Part shown: positions 21,799-33,564 of the stretch, piece by piece | Position numbering within the stretch: the stretch's first letter is position 1 | Layout: every line of letters starts with the position of its first letter | Source of the DNA: Hemerocallis citrina | Taxonomy: Eukaryota; Streptophyta; Magnoliopsida; Asparagales; Asphodelaceae | Length of the DNA stretch: 64,000 nucleotides | NCBI GenBank assembly: GCA_017893485.1 | Contig: CM030362.1 | Span: 180,465,166 to 180,529,165, forward strand | Direction of reading: 5' to 3' | Made by a program: the position numbers and the translations under genes | Notes under the pieces: model-generated | What the model saw: the letters and a program-made list of their open reading frames with translations, nothing else | Told to the model about the DNA's origin: nothing | Databases searched by the model: none

Positions 21799-22515
21799 GT
21801 GAGACACACGACAATCAGTGATAGCATAGGACTCACGCAACCAATCCATACCGAGAATGACATCGAATCCCAAATTTCCAATTACGATTAGGTCAGCCTT
21901 GAAATCTGCGCCACCAATAACCAGGGAACTCTCTTGCATTCTCGAGAATAGACGACAACACTGCCACCCGTGACAATGTTCTAAGTCTCTGACATGATGT
22001 TGCACTCCAACTGATGACGATTCACAAAGCGGGAAGAGACAAAGGAATGGTCACCCCGGAATCAAAGAGAACATGAGCAGGGAAAGAAAAAATTAGGAAA
22101 ACACCTAAAATAGAGTCAAAAAGCAAGGAAAGAAGAATTGATGATTAAGGGGTGAGGAATAACATGTGGAAAAGATAATATGAATAAACAGTGCAAGATA
22201 AATAAAAGAAGCAAAGGAAATAACAAAAAAAAATGCAAAAATACCTGCAGTGACTCCTTCTATCGTCTCAGCATCTGCAATTATCAGGTTGTAAGCCTAA
22301 CCTCTCCTGGGAGCCGCGGTCCTCTGACCGATAATCTGGCACTGAAGAGGAAGCGGTGGCCTGACCAGACCACGAGTTGGTGCTTCCTGCTGAACTAGAC
22401 CCCCGGCTTGAAGAGCCATCCACTGCTGCGGGCAATCCCCCACTGAGTGGTCAGCAACGCCACACCTAAAGCATCGGCGATTGGCTCGCCTACAATCCTT
22501 GCGATCATGCCCAAC
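21799..22515 (-). pseudogene. Ty3/gypsy gag zinc knuckle and protease fragment
   Basis: On the minus strand a CCHC zinc knuckle (CFRCGVADHSVGDC, near 22420-22465) is followed by a protease region with the active-site motif LFDSG (near 22070) and, after a frameshift, FDVILGMDWL (near 21830-21860), typical of plant Ty3/gypsy chromovirus-type polyproteins. A 140-nt insert lies between the two. An in-frame stop sits upstream of the insert. The fragment is cut at 21799 by a forward family C LTR and at 22515 by a truncated minus-strand family C LTR. It would have encoded RNA-binding capsid and polyprotein cleavage functions. Confidence 0.8.
22105..22244 (-). other. Intron-like interruption in gag-protease
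   Basis: On the minus strand CTGCAG/GTATTTTTGC opens and CTATTTTAG/GTGTTTTCC closes a 140-nt T-rich stretch. Removing it joins GVTAG to VFLIFSFPAHVLFDSG in one frame, the normal run into the protease motif. It behaves as a phase-1 GT-AG intron. Confidence 0.6.
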
Positions 22516-22964
22516 CAATAATAATTAAATAATATAATATAGATCAAAACTGGGCTTTAACGTAAATAATAATAATAATACTAATAATAACACATCTCAA
22601 TAATGAAAATAATAATAAAATAATAGTAACAATAATAATAATAACAGTGATAATGATAATGCCGATAATAATATTAATAGTAATAACAATAATAATAATA
22701 GTAACAACAATAATAATGATAATATGTATCAAAGTAGGATTTGAGATTAACAAATTAATTAAAATCCAAACAGTAATAATATAGCATATAAATAGCCAAT
22801 CAATTATAAATAGAAAATACATCGTTATTCAAAATAAATGTAATCGTCAATTATAAAACACTTAGTAAAAGATCCAAAACCAATTTAGTACTAAATAAGT
22901 TTATAAATAATCAAAAATACCGGAAATATTCAGGAAATACGTATTTATGGGAACAGGGATTACA
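22516..22964 (-). mobile_element. Element C1, 3' LTR remnant
   Basis: The first ~450 bp of a minus-strand family C LTR (starts TGTAATCCCTGTTCCC at 22964), cut at 22515. It matches 38405-38853, the start of the C1 5' LTR, including the AAT microsatellite. Confidence 0.85.
22565..22725. repeat. (AAT)n-rich microsatellite
   Basis: Imperfect AAT/ATA trinucleotide repeats, with counterparts at 29105-29160 and 38455-38610 in the other family C LTRs. Confidence 0.85.
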
Positions 22965-23770
22965 ATCCTACCCACCTTACAACAAAATTTCGTCCTCAAA
23001 ATTTGCATAGGCGGTACATAGGACAAGGCAAAAGCAAGCTTGTAGGGGTAACAAAATATGGAATTAAAGGGGAAAGAACAAAGTGGTGGCAATACTCAAA
23101 TAAGAAGGAAGTGGGCAACAATGATGTCAATTGGAATACATGAAAGAAAATAAATAGTATCAAAAGGGGAGAAACAACACAAGATAACCAAGCAAAAGAT
23201 GAAGAAATAGGTAGAGCTGGAATCAAAGAGAGAACAGATAGGGAAAAATCGAACCAAAATAACGATTCAATGGATGAGGATGAATACAAGGAATGGAAGG
23301 AAGCAAATGGTACAAAGAAGAAGAAGCAACAAGAGAATCCTGGGACCTGTGGGTTGTGGGTCCACTAAGCTTCCGCTGCGCTACTCTGATGGTGATGTTC
23401 CACGCCACAGACATGTCGTTGTAGACCACAAGACACCAATCGACGAACCGAGCAGGAAGAACAGGAATAAGACACCGGAATCAAAAATAATATGGGTACG
23501 AAAAAAAAGAATCTATATCCAATGATGAATCAATGAATGTGAATGAATGGATGGGGCGAAACAACTGAAAAATGAAGGAACTGAATGTGAAGGGATCAAA
23601 GAGGAATCAAATAAGAGGAGTATCTAGATATATGTTGGCTATTACATGTTCATGTGATTGATGTGCTGCACATATTATTGAGTTAAACTGGCTAGAGCCA
23701 AACTTGACTAACGTATTAGCTAAACAAGATAACACATTAGCCAAATCTGGCTCTGATACCACTAAAAACC
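22965..23770 (-). mobile_element. Element C1 internal domain, non-autonomous
   Basis: The 806-bp domain goes from the primer site (23749-23761) to a purine-rich tract (GTAAGGTGGGTAGGAT) next to the 3' LTR. No gag or pol is visible. A short string, CTTCCGCTGCGCTACTCTGA, resembles CTTCCGCTGCGCGACTCTGA of the family A domain, a hint that both were derived from related autonomous elements. Confidence 0.75.
23749..23761 (-). other. Primer binding site, initiator tRNA-Met (C1)
   Basis: TGGTATCAGAGCCAG on the minus strand, nine bases from the LTR end; 15 bases fit the tRNA 3' end. Confidence 0.9.
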
Positions 23771-24513
23771 TGTTACGCCTCGCTTCCCAAAATACGGGAA
23801 TACGAGCCCGTAACGAAGGCCCAGCGAATGATTTTAACATCAACTATAAGCTGTACCAGTCTTAACTCAACAACATGAAAAGAAATTATCATAACCACGC
23901 AGAAAAATATAATCACATAAACAGAATAAAATTCAATAACCAAATCTAGGATGCAAGAACTTACCAAATAGCTCGAGAATATGCAATGCAGTAATAGTTC
24001 GACGAGTTCCTTTCAGTTACCCATCACTGTACCTGTATAACATAACTCAAAAGAAAGAGGAAGAGAACCCATTAGAGCAAGCTATGGGTGAAAAGTAATA
24101 GGAAGCAGTAAGATAGGAAATAAAGGACTATATAATAAGAACAGAAATTGGAACGATATTGGAGTCAATAAATGATAACAATAACAAAATCAAAAGTTGA
24201 TAATCAATAATTCAGAAATTAGGAATCAATGTTAATAAACAGTATTCAGTATTAGTGCCAATGTTCAGTATTCATTCATGTCTATAAGTCTTTTATTAAT
24301 CCTAACTAATGCACGTACTACTGCGTCTTATACCACAGGTTCGGTGCATACAAAACATTGTTCGTTTTAGACATAGTGGTGGGATCTACAGAGCGTGTAC
24401 TCGGTGTAACAAGATAACATGATAACAAGTTCACAAGTACTTCTCCACCTTCCAGGTCAATATTCCATGTAAACAAGAAGGGTCCTACCGAGTACATTTT
24501 CTGAGATTATCCA
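23771..24513 (-). mobile_element. Element C1, 5' LTR, end segment
   Basis: On the minus strand the LTR ends GGGAAGCGAGGCGTAACA at 23771. A predicted intron acceptor (TATACAG/GTACAG) is at 24033. The LTR is interrupted at 24513 by element D and resumes at 35319. Confidence 0.85.
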
Positions 24514-25052
24514 AGATGTATCTAATTTTTATATAAATATTTGTACTCATTTACCCATAAAAATTGCTTGTATTCGTCTATATTGTTTATAATTCATCTT
24601 ATGTCCATAGATTTCAGTTAATTAATTATTTTTGAAGGAATAAGATTTTTGATTCAAAAAGGTGAATATTTTTGGTAAAAATCAACAAACAAAACAAAAA
24701 TATTGATTTATCAATTTTTATTGTTTTGTTGAATTTTAAATTTTACAATTTTTCCGTGTGAAAAGCAAGATATAAATTAACAATAGAGCTGAAAATGCAA
24801 TAAATTTTTTAAAAGGGATTAATTGAGCCAATGTGATTATTAGTTAGTTTAATTAATTTAAACTAATTAAATATATTTCTATTTTTAAATCCTAATTTCT
24901 GCTTTATTTTGTGTGTGCAGCACGTGCTTCAAGAAAAAGAAAGAGAAGAAATAAGAAACAAGAAATATAAGATCAAATTAAAGAAGGAAGGAAATAAATA
25001 AAGATATGGGGTTTTTCTGCAAAAGTGAACCCTAATTCCTACGTCTCCTACT

Positions 25053-25063
25053 CTTATAAATAT
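25053..25063 (+). promoter_or_regulatory. TATA box of element D 5' LTR
   Basis: CTTATAAATATAAC, mirrored at 34104 in the 3' LTR. Confidence 0.6.
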
Positions 25064-25119
25064 AACGGCAGATTGAAGAAAGAACACGCGCTTAACGAGA
25101 GGAGAGCGACGACTTCCTC

Positions 25120-25122
<3 letters not shown>

Positions 25123-25191
<69 letters not shown>
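25123..25191. repeat. (TA)n microsatellite, 5' LTR of D only
   Basis: About 69 bp of TA; the 3' LTR has only a short A/T-rich stretch here (near 34175). Confidence 0.95.
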
Positions 25192-25195
<4 letters not shown>

Positions 25196-26372
25196 TAGAA
25201 AGACAGAATCGAAAGAGAGACTTCAGCGCTGCTGACGTCAGCAGAGTGGCCTTGGCTCGGGTTACCCAGGCGACAAACAGAAGAGACAGAGCTCTGGCTC
25301 GCTGACGTGGCGACTTCAGCCCGGTCTGGGTCTGAGCGTGACGTGGCAGTTCTGAGGCGCGAAAAACGACAAAGAAGGAGCACTCACGTGGCTCTGTGCT
25401 CGAGGCGTGATGACGTCATCAGCTTGGCATGCAGAATTCGAGACAGAGAAGACGATAGAGAAGAGAGAGAGAGAAAGAGAAGTGCTGATTTCAAGACTTC
25501 GGTTTGCAATTTCTTTTACAAAAACAGTTCTTTTTGTATCTATTTTCTTTTATTTTCCTAGGACTTTGATGTAGCCTAATTTTGAAAACACAATTTTTAA
25601 TTCCATATTATTTTCCTATTTTTTCCATCGTTGTGTGTTTGATTTTTGTTCTTAATGCTTACAATTGGTTAACCGACTTTTGTATGATCTAATAAATTAT
25701 GGAGAACCCGAACTGGTAATTGTGATTTTGAATTGTAGAATTAAACACTATTGATTGAGCGAAATTAGAGATGATTTACTGAGATTGATGTGACCATTAA
25801 GAAATCCACAGAACTTAATGAGTCTTCAATTAATTAAATTTGTGCATGAACTATGACAAACTGTTAGTTGGAGATATTTTTGGTGTTGTTCGAGAAAAAG
25901 CATTGAATACTTAGGGGATTTTGGTCTACAACTTGGAAAAATTATATTTTTATTCATATGGAATTATAAATTGTGTGAGATTAAGTAGGTGAAATCAAAA
26001 GCCCTTGTCACGCCCCGCTTCCCAAAATACGAGAATATGAGCATGTAACGAAGACCCAGCGAATGATTATACATCATCCATAAGCTGTATCAGGCTAACT
26101 TAACAATATACAAGAGAAAACAACTGCGCAGGAAGAATATAATCACATAAACAAAGAATAAACTCCAAGATAATCATGAAATAAATTCACTAAATAATAA
26201 TCCAACAACTGGGATAAAACAAACTTCGGTTCATAAAAGTCCAAGAATACAAATTATGATAAAAAGCAATACAATAAACAAATAACAAAAGATAGCTAAG
26301 CAGTATAATAGTCCAGCTCCGATCTTCAGAGAGTTTTCTCACCAATTCCTTATGGTATTGATCCTTCAGTAC

Positions 26373-27975
26373 CTGTAAAACCTTGATCTAAAAAGAAGAA
26401 AAGAGTGCCCTTAGAGCAAGTCGTGGGCAGCAAGTAGAGAAAAGCAGAGGATAAAGGAAAACATGAATATCAAAGAAAAAGGACAGGATCAAAGTCAAAG
26501 AACAAAGCAAAGAACCGGCAATAATATCAATGGTTTACAATAATCACGCATGTAATGGGTGATGTCAAGTCAAGTTCAATACAGGATCAACTATGCAGGT
26601 TATTAGTCATTTTATTAGCCTATCTAGTGCACGTACTACTGCATCTCATACTACAGGTTCGAAGCAAACACACAGTGAACGTTTTAGACTGATGGTGAAT
26701 TCACGGACCGTGTACTCGGTATAACATGATAACATGATAACGTGATAACATGGTAATGTGATAACGTGATAATCTTCTTCTATGACAATCTCCTCATTTC
26801 ATGACGATATAATGATAAGGCCGTACCGAGTACATTTTCTGATCGTTCACTACCAAGTCTACCCATAATATCCCGGCTTGTTATTAGTTTATTTTTCCAT
26901 CCTATGTGAGCATGCAAGAGGGTGTCAACGTTGTATAATGCTAAGTGTGTCTAGTTCTACGCGTTACAGGTAAAGCAAAAGGCAAGCAAATCAAATAAGC
27001 ACAATTCACATAACCAGGACAACATGACGTTGCTGTACTAAAATACTGATTACCGCTACCACAGGATAGAAAATCTGGATTCGTCAGAGAATCTGGAAAG
27101 TAGGCTCTCTTCCGATTCCGGGGAATATATACAAGACATATAAAGGCTACAGAAACTAGGGTGTCCAACCTATTCTTTTCAGGTTTTACGTTCAGGTAGC
27201 ATGCTATAATTCGTGTTCAACTATTTATTTCAGGTTAGAGATCTCATTAATAAAATCTATAAAAATTTTGAGTGATTCTTATATGTGTCTAGGTTTAACT
27301 AGATTTATTTCAGATTTTTGTTTTACTGTTAGCATGGTCAATTAAATTAAGAAACAGTAGGGTATGGATGCATTTGTGAATCTGAAAATCCTGACACAGC
27401 TGTACTAAAATGATGATATCTAACAAACCACACATCGGAATTCAAATCCGTAAAAAGGACAGTAAACTAGACATTAGGGGCTAAATTTCATGTTTAGAAA
27501 GTTAATTCAAATTATGACTGTAGCATGGTTGAAAATTTGATTCGAAAGCAGTCCAGAAATTATCTTGACATGAATAGGCAATATTTAAATCATACAGTCA
27601 TATTTTTCAAGCAAATTGGTAATCAAAGTGATCCTAGGTGTCAACATGCATATTTCTATGTTTAAGATACTATTTTACAGGCATGGCATTAATTCCTCAA
27701 TCAAATTCAATCTAACATGCATACACTTCATTTATAAGTCTATAGCATGGATCTAGTTAATTACATGTAAGTGCATATGTATGAAACAATAAAGAGTAGG
27801 TTTTAGATCAAAGAGAATGACACGATGTTAAGAGTATGTCGGGTTAGCTCATGTAAACCCTCGATAAACTTAATAGAATTGTCAAAAGCAGTATGATAAC
27901 AAATGGGATTGGATCTACTTGCAGAGATCAAATAAACTTGAACAAAACAAAATATTAGTTCAAGGAGAGACTTGC
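26373..27975 (-). other. Predicted GC-AG leader intron of LTR C2
   Basis: Minus-strand donor AATAG/GCAAGTCTC; acceptor TTTTACAG/GTACTGAAGG; 1603 nt. Matches the plan of the copies at 19625 and 55516. Confidence 0.5.
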
Positions 27976-27984
27976 CTATTAAAT

Positions 27985-28715
27985 TGCAGATTCGAACAAT
28001 AAGAATAATGGGATTGGAATCCTGGCGAAAATTCCAAAAGAGCACGTGCGAAATACGTGCAAAGAATCAACCAGCAAACAAACAACAACAACAGCTCTCG
28101 GGTGAAACACCACACCGGATCGGGCCCGAACGGAAAACAGCGATTTGGATCCGCTGTGTGCCGAACACCGAACAGCAAAATCACCCAATGGGTGATTGTC
28201 TTCAGCCTTCGACAGAGAGAGAGAGAGAGCAGGCAACAACAACACGGCTCTGGACGACGACGGAGCGGCGCGATGACTGACGATGATGGAGGCAACGCTA
28301 TAATTAGGAAGCGACGCAGCGGTGAGACTCCGACGTGCACTCTCTGTCTTCGCTCGAAAATAGAGGAAGACGACGCCGACGACTTCGGGGCTTGGATGGC
28401 GACGTTAGGGATCTTCGGTGGAGCGGTGAGGGACGACGATGACAATGGGGGTGCACGAAGATGGGAACAGCGATGGTGAAAGCACGGTGGATTGGGTTCA
28501 ATGAGGAGAGGAGGACGACGACGGGGTGCGACGAGGTCGAGGGGACGAGGGGATGGTGGTGGAGATGATGATGGTGATGGTGATGGAAGGCAATCAGAGA
28601 TGGCAACAGGAGGGTGGGGGGGTGGGGTGTAGGGGTTCGGTGGTGGAAACAAAGAGAGGGAGAAGAGGCGGGATGGGGGAAATAGGGAGTGAGGGTTAGG
28701 GTAGCACAATATAGG
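27985..28715 (-). other. GC-rich leader of LTR C2
   Basis: This Pro/Ser-rich 249-codon minus frame and overlapping frames on both strands reflect CT/GC-rich composition. The C1 counterpart is about 2 kb. I see no protein domain. Confidence 0.55.
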
Positions 28716-28775
28716 GGGGAGGGGTTAACGACGGCTAGGGTAGGAAATAGGATTAGGGTTTATTAATAGAAGATT

Positions 28776-28786
28776 AGTATTTATAG
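28776..28786 (-). promoter_or_regulatory. TATA box of LTR C2
   Basis: The minus strand reads CCTATAAATACTAATC, just upstream of the GC-rich leader. Confidence 0.55.
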
Positions 28787-29104
28787 GAAAAATTTGGGAT
28801 ATTGGGCTATTGGGTATTTGGGTATAGATCCAATAAAATAAAATACATTGTATATAATGCAATTGATCAACGTAAATCCAAATACAAAGAATAAGATATG
28901 TGATAAAAATATAATTTGTGTTACAAAAATTATTTGAGACAATTATAAACACAATTATCAAATAAGAAGGGATTTGTTTTAATAATCAATCATAATAATA
29001 AATATTCACCATGACCATAAGAACACTAAAATAACCACGTTAATAAAATAATAATAGAAATATCAATCAATCAATAAGAATAAAAGGACTATCAATAATA
29101 ATAG

Positions 29105-29115
29105 TGACAGTAGTA

Positions 29116-29151
<36 letters not shown>

Positions 29152-29165
29152 GTAATAACAAAATA
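29105..29165. repeat. (AAT)n microsatellite in C2
   Basis: About a dozen consecutive ATA triplets; same place as in C1. Confidence 0.9.
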
Positions 29166-29707
29166 GTAATAAATTATACCAACAACGACAATAGCAATTA
29201 TCAAAATAATAACAGTATATGAAAATAGGAATTTATGGAAATAGCCCCAATAGTAACAATATTTTTAAGGGTTAAAATGCAAATAGTTGATCAAGTAGAA
29301 ATGGAAACAAATTTTATTCGAAATAATTATAATTATTGTTTAAGAAAATATTTTAACTAAGAACTCAAAACGAATTTAACAATAACAATTTTATAAATCT
29401 CGAAATACAGAAAAATACTCAGAAAATACGTATTTGCAGAAATAGGGGTTACAGCCCAAGAATTGATTTTTGCAATTAATAAACAACAAAATTTCAGATT
29501 CCACATCTTTTAAATTAATTTAGTTAAGTCTTTAGATTAACTTAATTTAGTTGCTTTCTTTATTAATTTCGATTTTCCAAATAGAAGTTAATCTAGAAAT
29601 TTCAGTACTCGATAAAATAATTAGTCCTTGTGGGTTCGACACTCTTTTCACTTAACTATACTACTTGTTACGATTTTGTACACTTACAAAAATCTACATC
29701 AAGTTTT

Positions 29708-29725
29708 TGGCGCCGTTGCCGGGAA
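29708..29725 (+). other. Primer binding site, tRNA-Asp (element D)
   Basis: TGGCGCCGTTGCCGGGAA starts six bases after the LTR end; it fits the 3' end of plant tRNA-Asp except for the penultimate base. This primer is usual for Athila- and Tat-branch elements. Confidence 0.9.
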
Positions 29726-29889
29726 CTAGTTATTCTTTTATTGATATTGAAAATTGCTAGATTATTACTAGTTTGGATTTTTTTAATTATTATTTTACCT
29801 CTTTATTTTATTTTGACTTACTTTTTTTTATTTTTTGTTTTTCTATTTTTTTTCAATACTTACATTTTAGGACATACAAGTACATTATC

Positions 29890-30650
29890 ATGGCGAATGA
29901 TGAAAACAAGGCTTTGAGAGATTATGCTATGCCCTCAATTCATGGAGCAATATCGAGCATCAAAAGTCCTGCAATTGAAGCAAACAAGTTTGAAATTAAA
30001 CCAGCAATTATTCAGATGATTCAACAGACTGTTCAATTTTTGGGACTACTGCACGAGGATTCTTATGTTCACATTGCAAACTTTCTGGAAATTTGCTAAG
30101 AGATAAGGCGAAGGCTTGGCTAAATTTTCTACCACCCGGTAGTATTACTACTTGGGAGGAGCTTGCACAAAAATTTCAGGCTAAGTATTTTCCACCGGCA
30201 AAGACAGCGAAGCTAAGAAATGATATTACCACCTTCATCAAATTTGAGACCGAGTGTCTGTATGATGCGTGGGAGAGGTACAAAGAGTTACTAAGAAAGT
30301 ATCCTCATCATGAACTACCAAAATGCCTGCAAATTCAAATATTCTATAATGGTTTGGGAGTTACAAATCGATTTATGGTTGACGCAGCAGCGGGAGGTGC
30401 ACTAATGAGCAAAACTCACGAAGCAGCCTATGAACTTTTAGAGGAGATGACATCAAATAATTACCAGTGGTCTTCAGAGAGAATAATGCCAAGAAAAGTG
30501 GCTGGAGTTTTTGAACTTGATCCTATTACTACTTTGACTGCACAAATTGATATTTTATCTAAACAATTAGGTAATATGAATGTTAATTCTATTCAAACTA
30601 ATATGATTTATGATCTTTGTGCAGGAAATCACTCAATTACAGATTGCTAA
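29890..30650 (+). pseudogene. Element D gag, N-terminal and capsid part
   Basis: The reading frame starts at ATG 29890 (MANDENKALRDYAMPS) in the place expected after the primer site. A deletion with frameshift near 30093-30100 removes about 20 residues between FLEIC and LRDKAKAWLNFLPPG. The second part has the retrotransposon gag capsid signature (TWEELAQKFQAKYFPP ... AWERYKELLRKYPHH ... DAAAGGALM). It then stops at 30648 (CAGNHSITDC), where a complete gag would continue. The product would coat the RNA in cytoplasmic particles. It is broken and cannot give full-length protein. Confidence 0.85.
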
Positions 30651-31217
30651 GTGGGGAACCCTTTTGCTCAATCAAATTTCAATCAAGCAAATTACGTGTC
30701 CAATTTCCAACATCAAAACAATCATTATTCGAACATGTATCATCAAGAATGGAGAAACACCCCCAATTTTTCTTGGAACAACAATTAAGGAGCAATTAGA
30801 CCACCTTAAAATTTTTCACAGTAAGAAAAGAAGCCGATACTAGAAGAGATGTTCATGCAATACATGCAAAAAACAGATTTGGTGATACAAAATAATATGG
30901 CTTCAATTCACAACCTTAAGGCTCAGATTGGTCAACTCTCAAATATTCTTAAAGAGAGGACTACAGGAACCTTACCTAGTAACACAGTGACTAATCCCGA
31001 GGAGCATGTTAAAGCAATAACACTTAGAAGCGGGAGAACAATTGAGCAGCCACAAGAAGAAATTATCGAACAAAATGTGGTTGAAAAGCAAAGTGAGATC
31101 GAGCAAATTATGGAGGAACAAACGCAGCAGGTGGAAAACCACCAATCTAAGAAGGATAAAGAAGTTTCAAACCAAACAATTTCAGGGGAGTTTAATTCTA
31201 ACACTTATCCTAATTAA
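30651..31217 (+). pseudogene. Element D gag C-terminal linker
   Basis: The gag frame continues after a stop through an Asn/Gln-rich stretch and a frameshift, then through residues such as LKAQIGQLSNILKER and VKAITLRSGRTIEQP, which are typical of Athila/Diaspora gag C-termini, then a Glu/Gln-rich tail to a stop at 31217. No clean zinc knuckle is visible. Confidence 0.75.
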
Positions 31218-32120
31218 CCTTATGATCTACCTATTCCTCTTCCGCAAAGACTTAAAAAGAATAATCTCGAAAATAAATTTTCTAAATTTTTAAATATTTT
31301 TAAGAAACTGCATATTAATATTCCTCTTATTGAAGCTTTGGAACAAATGCCTAAATATGCTAAATTTTTTAAGGATATTTTATTAAACAAGCGAAAATTG
31401 GAGGAACATGAGACGACGATGCTAACAAAAGGGAGTAGAACAATTTTACAAAAGAAGCTGCCTCCTAAACTTAAAGATCTAGGGAGTTTTACAATTCCTT
31501 GCACTATTGGAGATTCTTCTTTTGATAAAGCATTATGTAATTTAGGAGCAAGTATTAATCTTATGCCATATTCTGTTTTTAGGAAATTAGGTATTGGAGA
31601 AGCAAAACCCACCACAATCTTATTGCAATTGGCGGATAGATTTATCAACTACCCAAGAGGAATAATTAAAGATGCTTTGGTAAAAGTAGACAAATTCATA
31701 TTTCCAACTGATTTTATGGTACTTGATACGGAGGAAGATGAACAAATTTTGTTAATTTTGGGGAGACCTTTTCTAGCTACAGGAAGAGCTTTGATTGATG
31801 TCCAACAAGGAAAACTGATTTTGGGGGTTGAGGATGAGCAAGTAACGTTTGATGTTTTTAAATCCATAAAGTTACCTACTGAAGAACAGTCGTGTTTTCA
31901 AGTAAGTAAAACTGATTTAATTGTGGGCGAGAAACATAAGGCTAAAGTTGAAAAGGTACCAATCAAAGTATGTCCAACAAATTCAGCAATTCTTGAATCT
32001 GAGAAAAAAAAGAATTTGAAATATGTTATGTATTTGGATGCTGTACCATCTATTCATCCATTTTCTCAGCTGACATTCAAGGAGGTGGGGATATCAAATC
32101 TTCAAGAAAGAAACGACTGA
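31218..32120 (+). pseudogene. Element D retroviral-type aspartic protease
   Basis: After a stop the frame runs YDLPIPLPQRLKK and onward through KKLPPKLKDLGSFTIPC to the protease core and ILGRPFLATGRALID, the normal order for this branch. The catalytic motif usually reads DLGAS; here it is NLGAS (31549-31563), a GAT to AAT change, so the enzyme would be dead. The frame ends at 32120. Reverse transcriptase, RNase H and integrase, expected next, are absent. Confidence 0.88.
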
Positions 32121-33564
32121 AATTCGAGCCGCTACCATCAAGCTTGAAGGATGCACAGAAAAATCTAATCCACATATGAAGAGAATTATTGGAAAAGATG
32201 CTTGTATGTTGTTGGATCTTGGTGTTACATAACCATATCAGCCACCATATCTGGCTGAAGACTTTAAACTTAGCGCTTCTTGGGAGGCAACCAATGTTTT
32301 CTTTTTACTGCATTAGGTTTGATTTTTCTTTTAGTTTATTTTAATTCTAATTTTTGGTTTTATTTTGTAGGATTGCATAAGTTTGGAAGTCGTTGGGGCG
32401 GAGCTGTTTTCTACACCTACATTGATGGCTGTTTTTGAGCAGGATGGAGTCCGAATCTGAAAAAGTGTTTCAAAGAGTAATTGTAGGAAATTGTCTTAGC
32501 TTTCCAGAACAAAAAGAATCATCCCATTTGGACATCTACAGCTCTAGATATCGCTGAAACACTGAACGTCATGCGTGCAGAATTTTAAGACGAATTAGGA
32601 GAGAAATTCCGAACTTTTTGCATTCTATTTTGTTTTTCTTTTCCTTTCCCATTGAGGAAAATGTGATATTCAAGTTTGGGGGAAGGGTTACAAATTTATT
32701 TTTTATTTTATATATATTGGAAAAGAAAAACAAAATAAAAATGGATTTCAATTAGACTCACCATTACACTTTTGAGTTCTTTATCGTGCTAAAGCGTTGA
32801 AATAATTTTTTTAGGATCGACAATTGCTTATAAAGAAAGATTAAGCATACCTATTTACTTTAGGATTATTGAATTTTAAAATTCCTTACAAACTTGTAAG
32901 AGTCATGTGATTATACATGAAAGAAAAATGTGATGCTTTTTCTTGTGATTATCCCCTTTGATCTAATCCTAAACAGAGTTTAAGTAAATAGAGTAATAAT
33001 GAATTTTTATTTTTATTTTTTTATTTAAAATTTTATCTACTCCAATGTTTTGAGTTGCTTAGTAACTAGGGGTATTTATCACCAATGTCTACTTTTACGT
33101 CAAACGACAACTTGAAATATGAGTATGCAAAGCACTCTAAGTTTGTGACTTGTTGAGTAACCGGGTGTATTCATCCCAAATATTTGCATTCGCGTCAAAA
33201 GGCAAGTGACAACTTAGAGAAAAGACCACAAAAAAAAAAAAGAAAAAAAAAACTCTAGTTTGCTACTCGGTTTGTAGTAGTGAGAAGGAAAAATCACAGA
33301 TGAAGTTGTTACATACTACAATTACATTAATTGCATGACAAATATGATTGAGTTTGGAATTATGAATGAATAATTGCACTGGAGAAAGTGATTATGCTTG
33401 GTTTTACTTTATTTGCTATTGTTTATATTCTAAATTGAAATTTTGATGTTTACATGATGTGATCTCTTAGTGTGATGAGTTTAGCATATTATCGATTATT
33501 ATGCTTTTATTCATGGTTTTACTTTTTGCTCGAGGACAAACAAATCCTTATGTTTGGGGGTATT
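32121..33564 (+). other. Element D 3' UTR with polypurine tracts
   Basis: The stretch carries the usual post-pol text (CGCTTCTTGGGAGGCAACC near 32273), a first purine-rich tract (AAGTTTGGGGGAAGGG near 32668) and the final tract TGTTTGGGGGTATT (33551-33564) next to the 3' LTR. A diverged direct repeat around GAGTAACCGGGTGTATTCAT lies at 33050-33210. Confidence 0.75.

Larger units (their letters stand above)
26006..29453 (-). mobile_element. Solo LTR C2 (family C), nested in D
   Basis: A 3448-bp minus-strand LTR with TGTAACCCC...GGGGCGTGACA ends. Its TSD is GCCCT (26001-26005) and GCCCA (29454-29458), one base changed. The uninterrupted site GCCCTAGAATTG is seen in the D 3' LTR. No internal sequence remains, so LTR-LTR recombination removed it. 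Confidence 0.93.
24514..29701 (+). mobile_element. Element D, 5' LTR (split by C2)
   Basis: After removal of the inserted C2 LTR and its TSD, the LTR is about 1735 bp, against 1749 bp for the 3' LTR. In the first ~150 bp I count about ten differences between the two, so D is not recent. Confidence 0.9.

Noticed and set aside
22544..22822. Ile-rich 92-codon frame
   Set aside because: AAT/ATA microsatellite translation.
27960..28709. 249-codon minus-strand frame
   Set aside because: CT-rich leader of a solo LTR; composition explains the lack of stops.
29630..29917. Hydrophobic frame before gag of element D
   Set aside because: AT-rich leader between primer site and the gag ATG at 29890.
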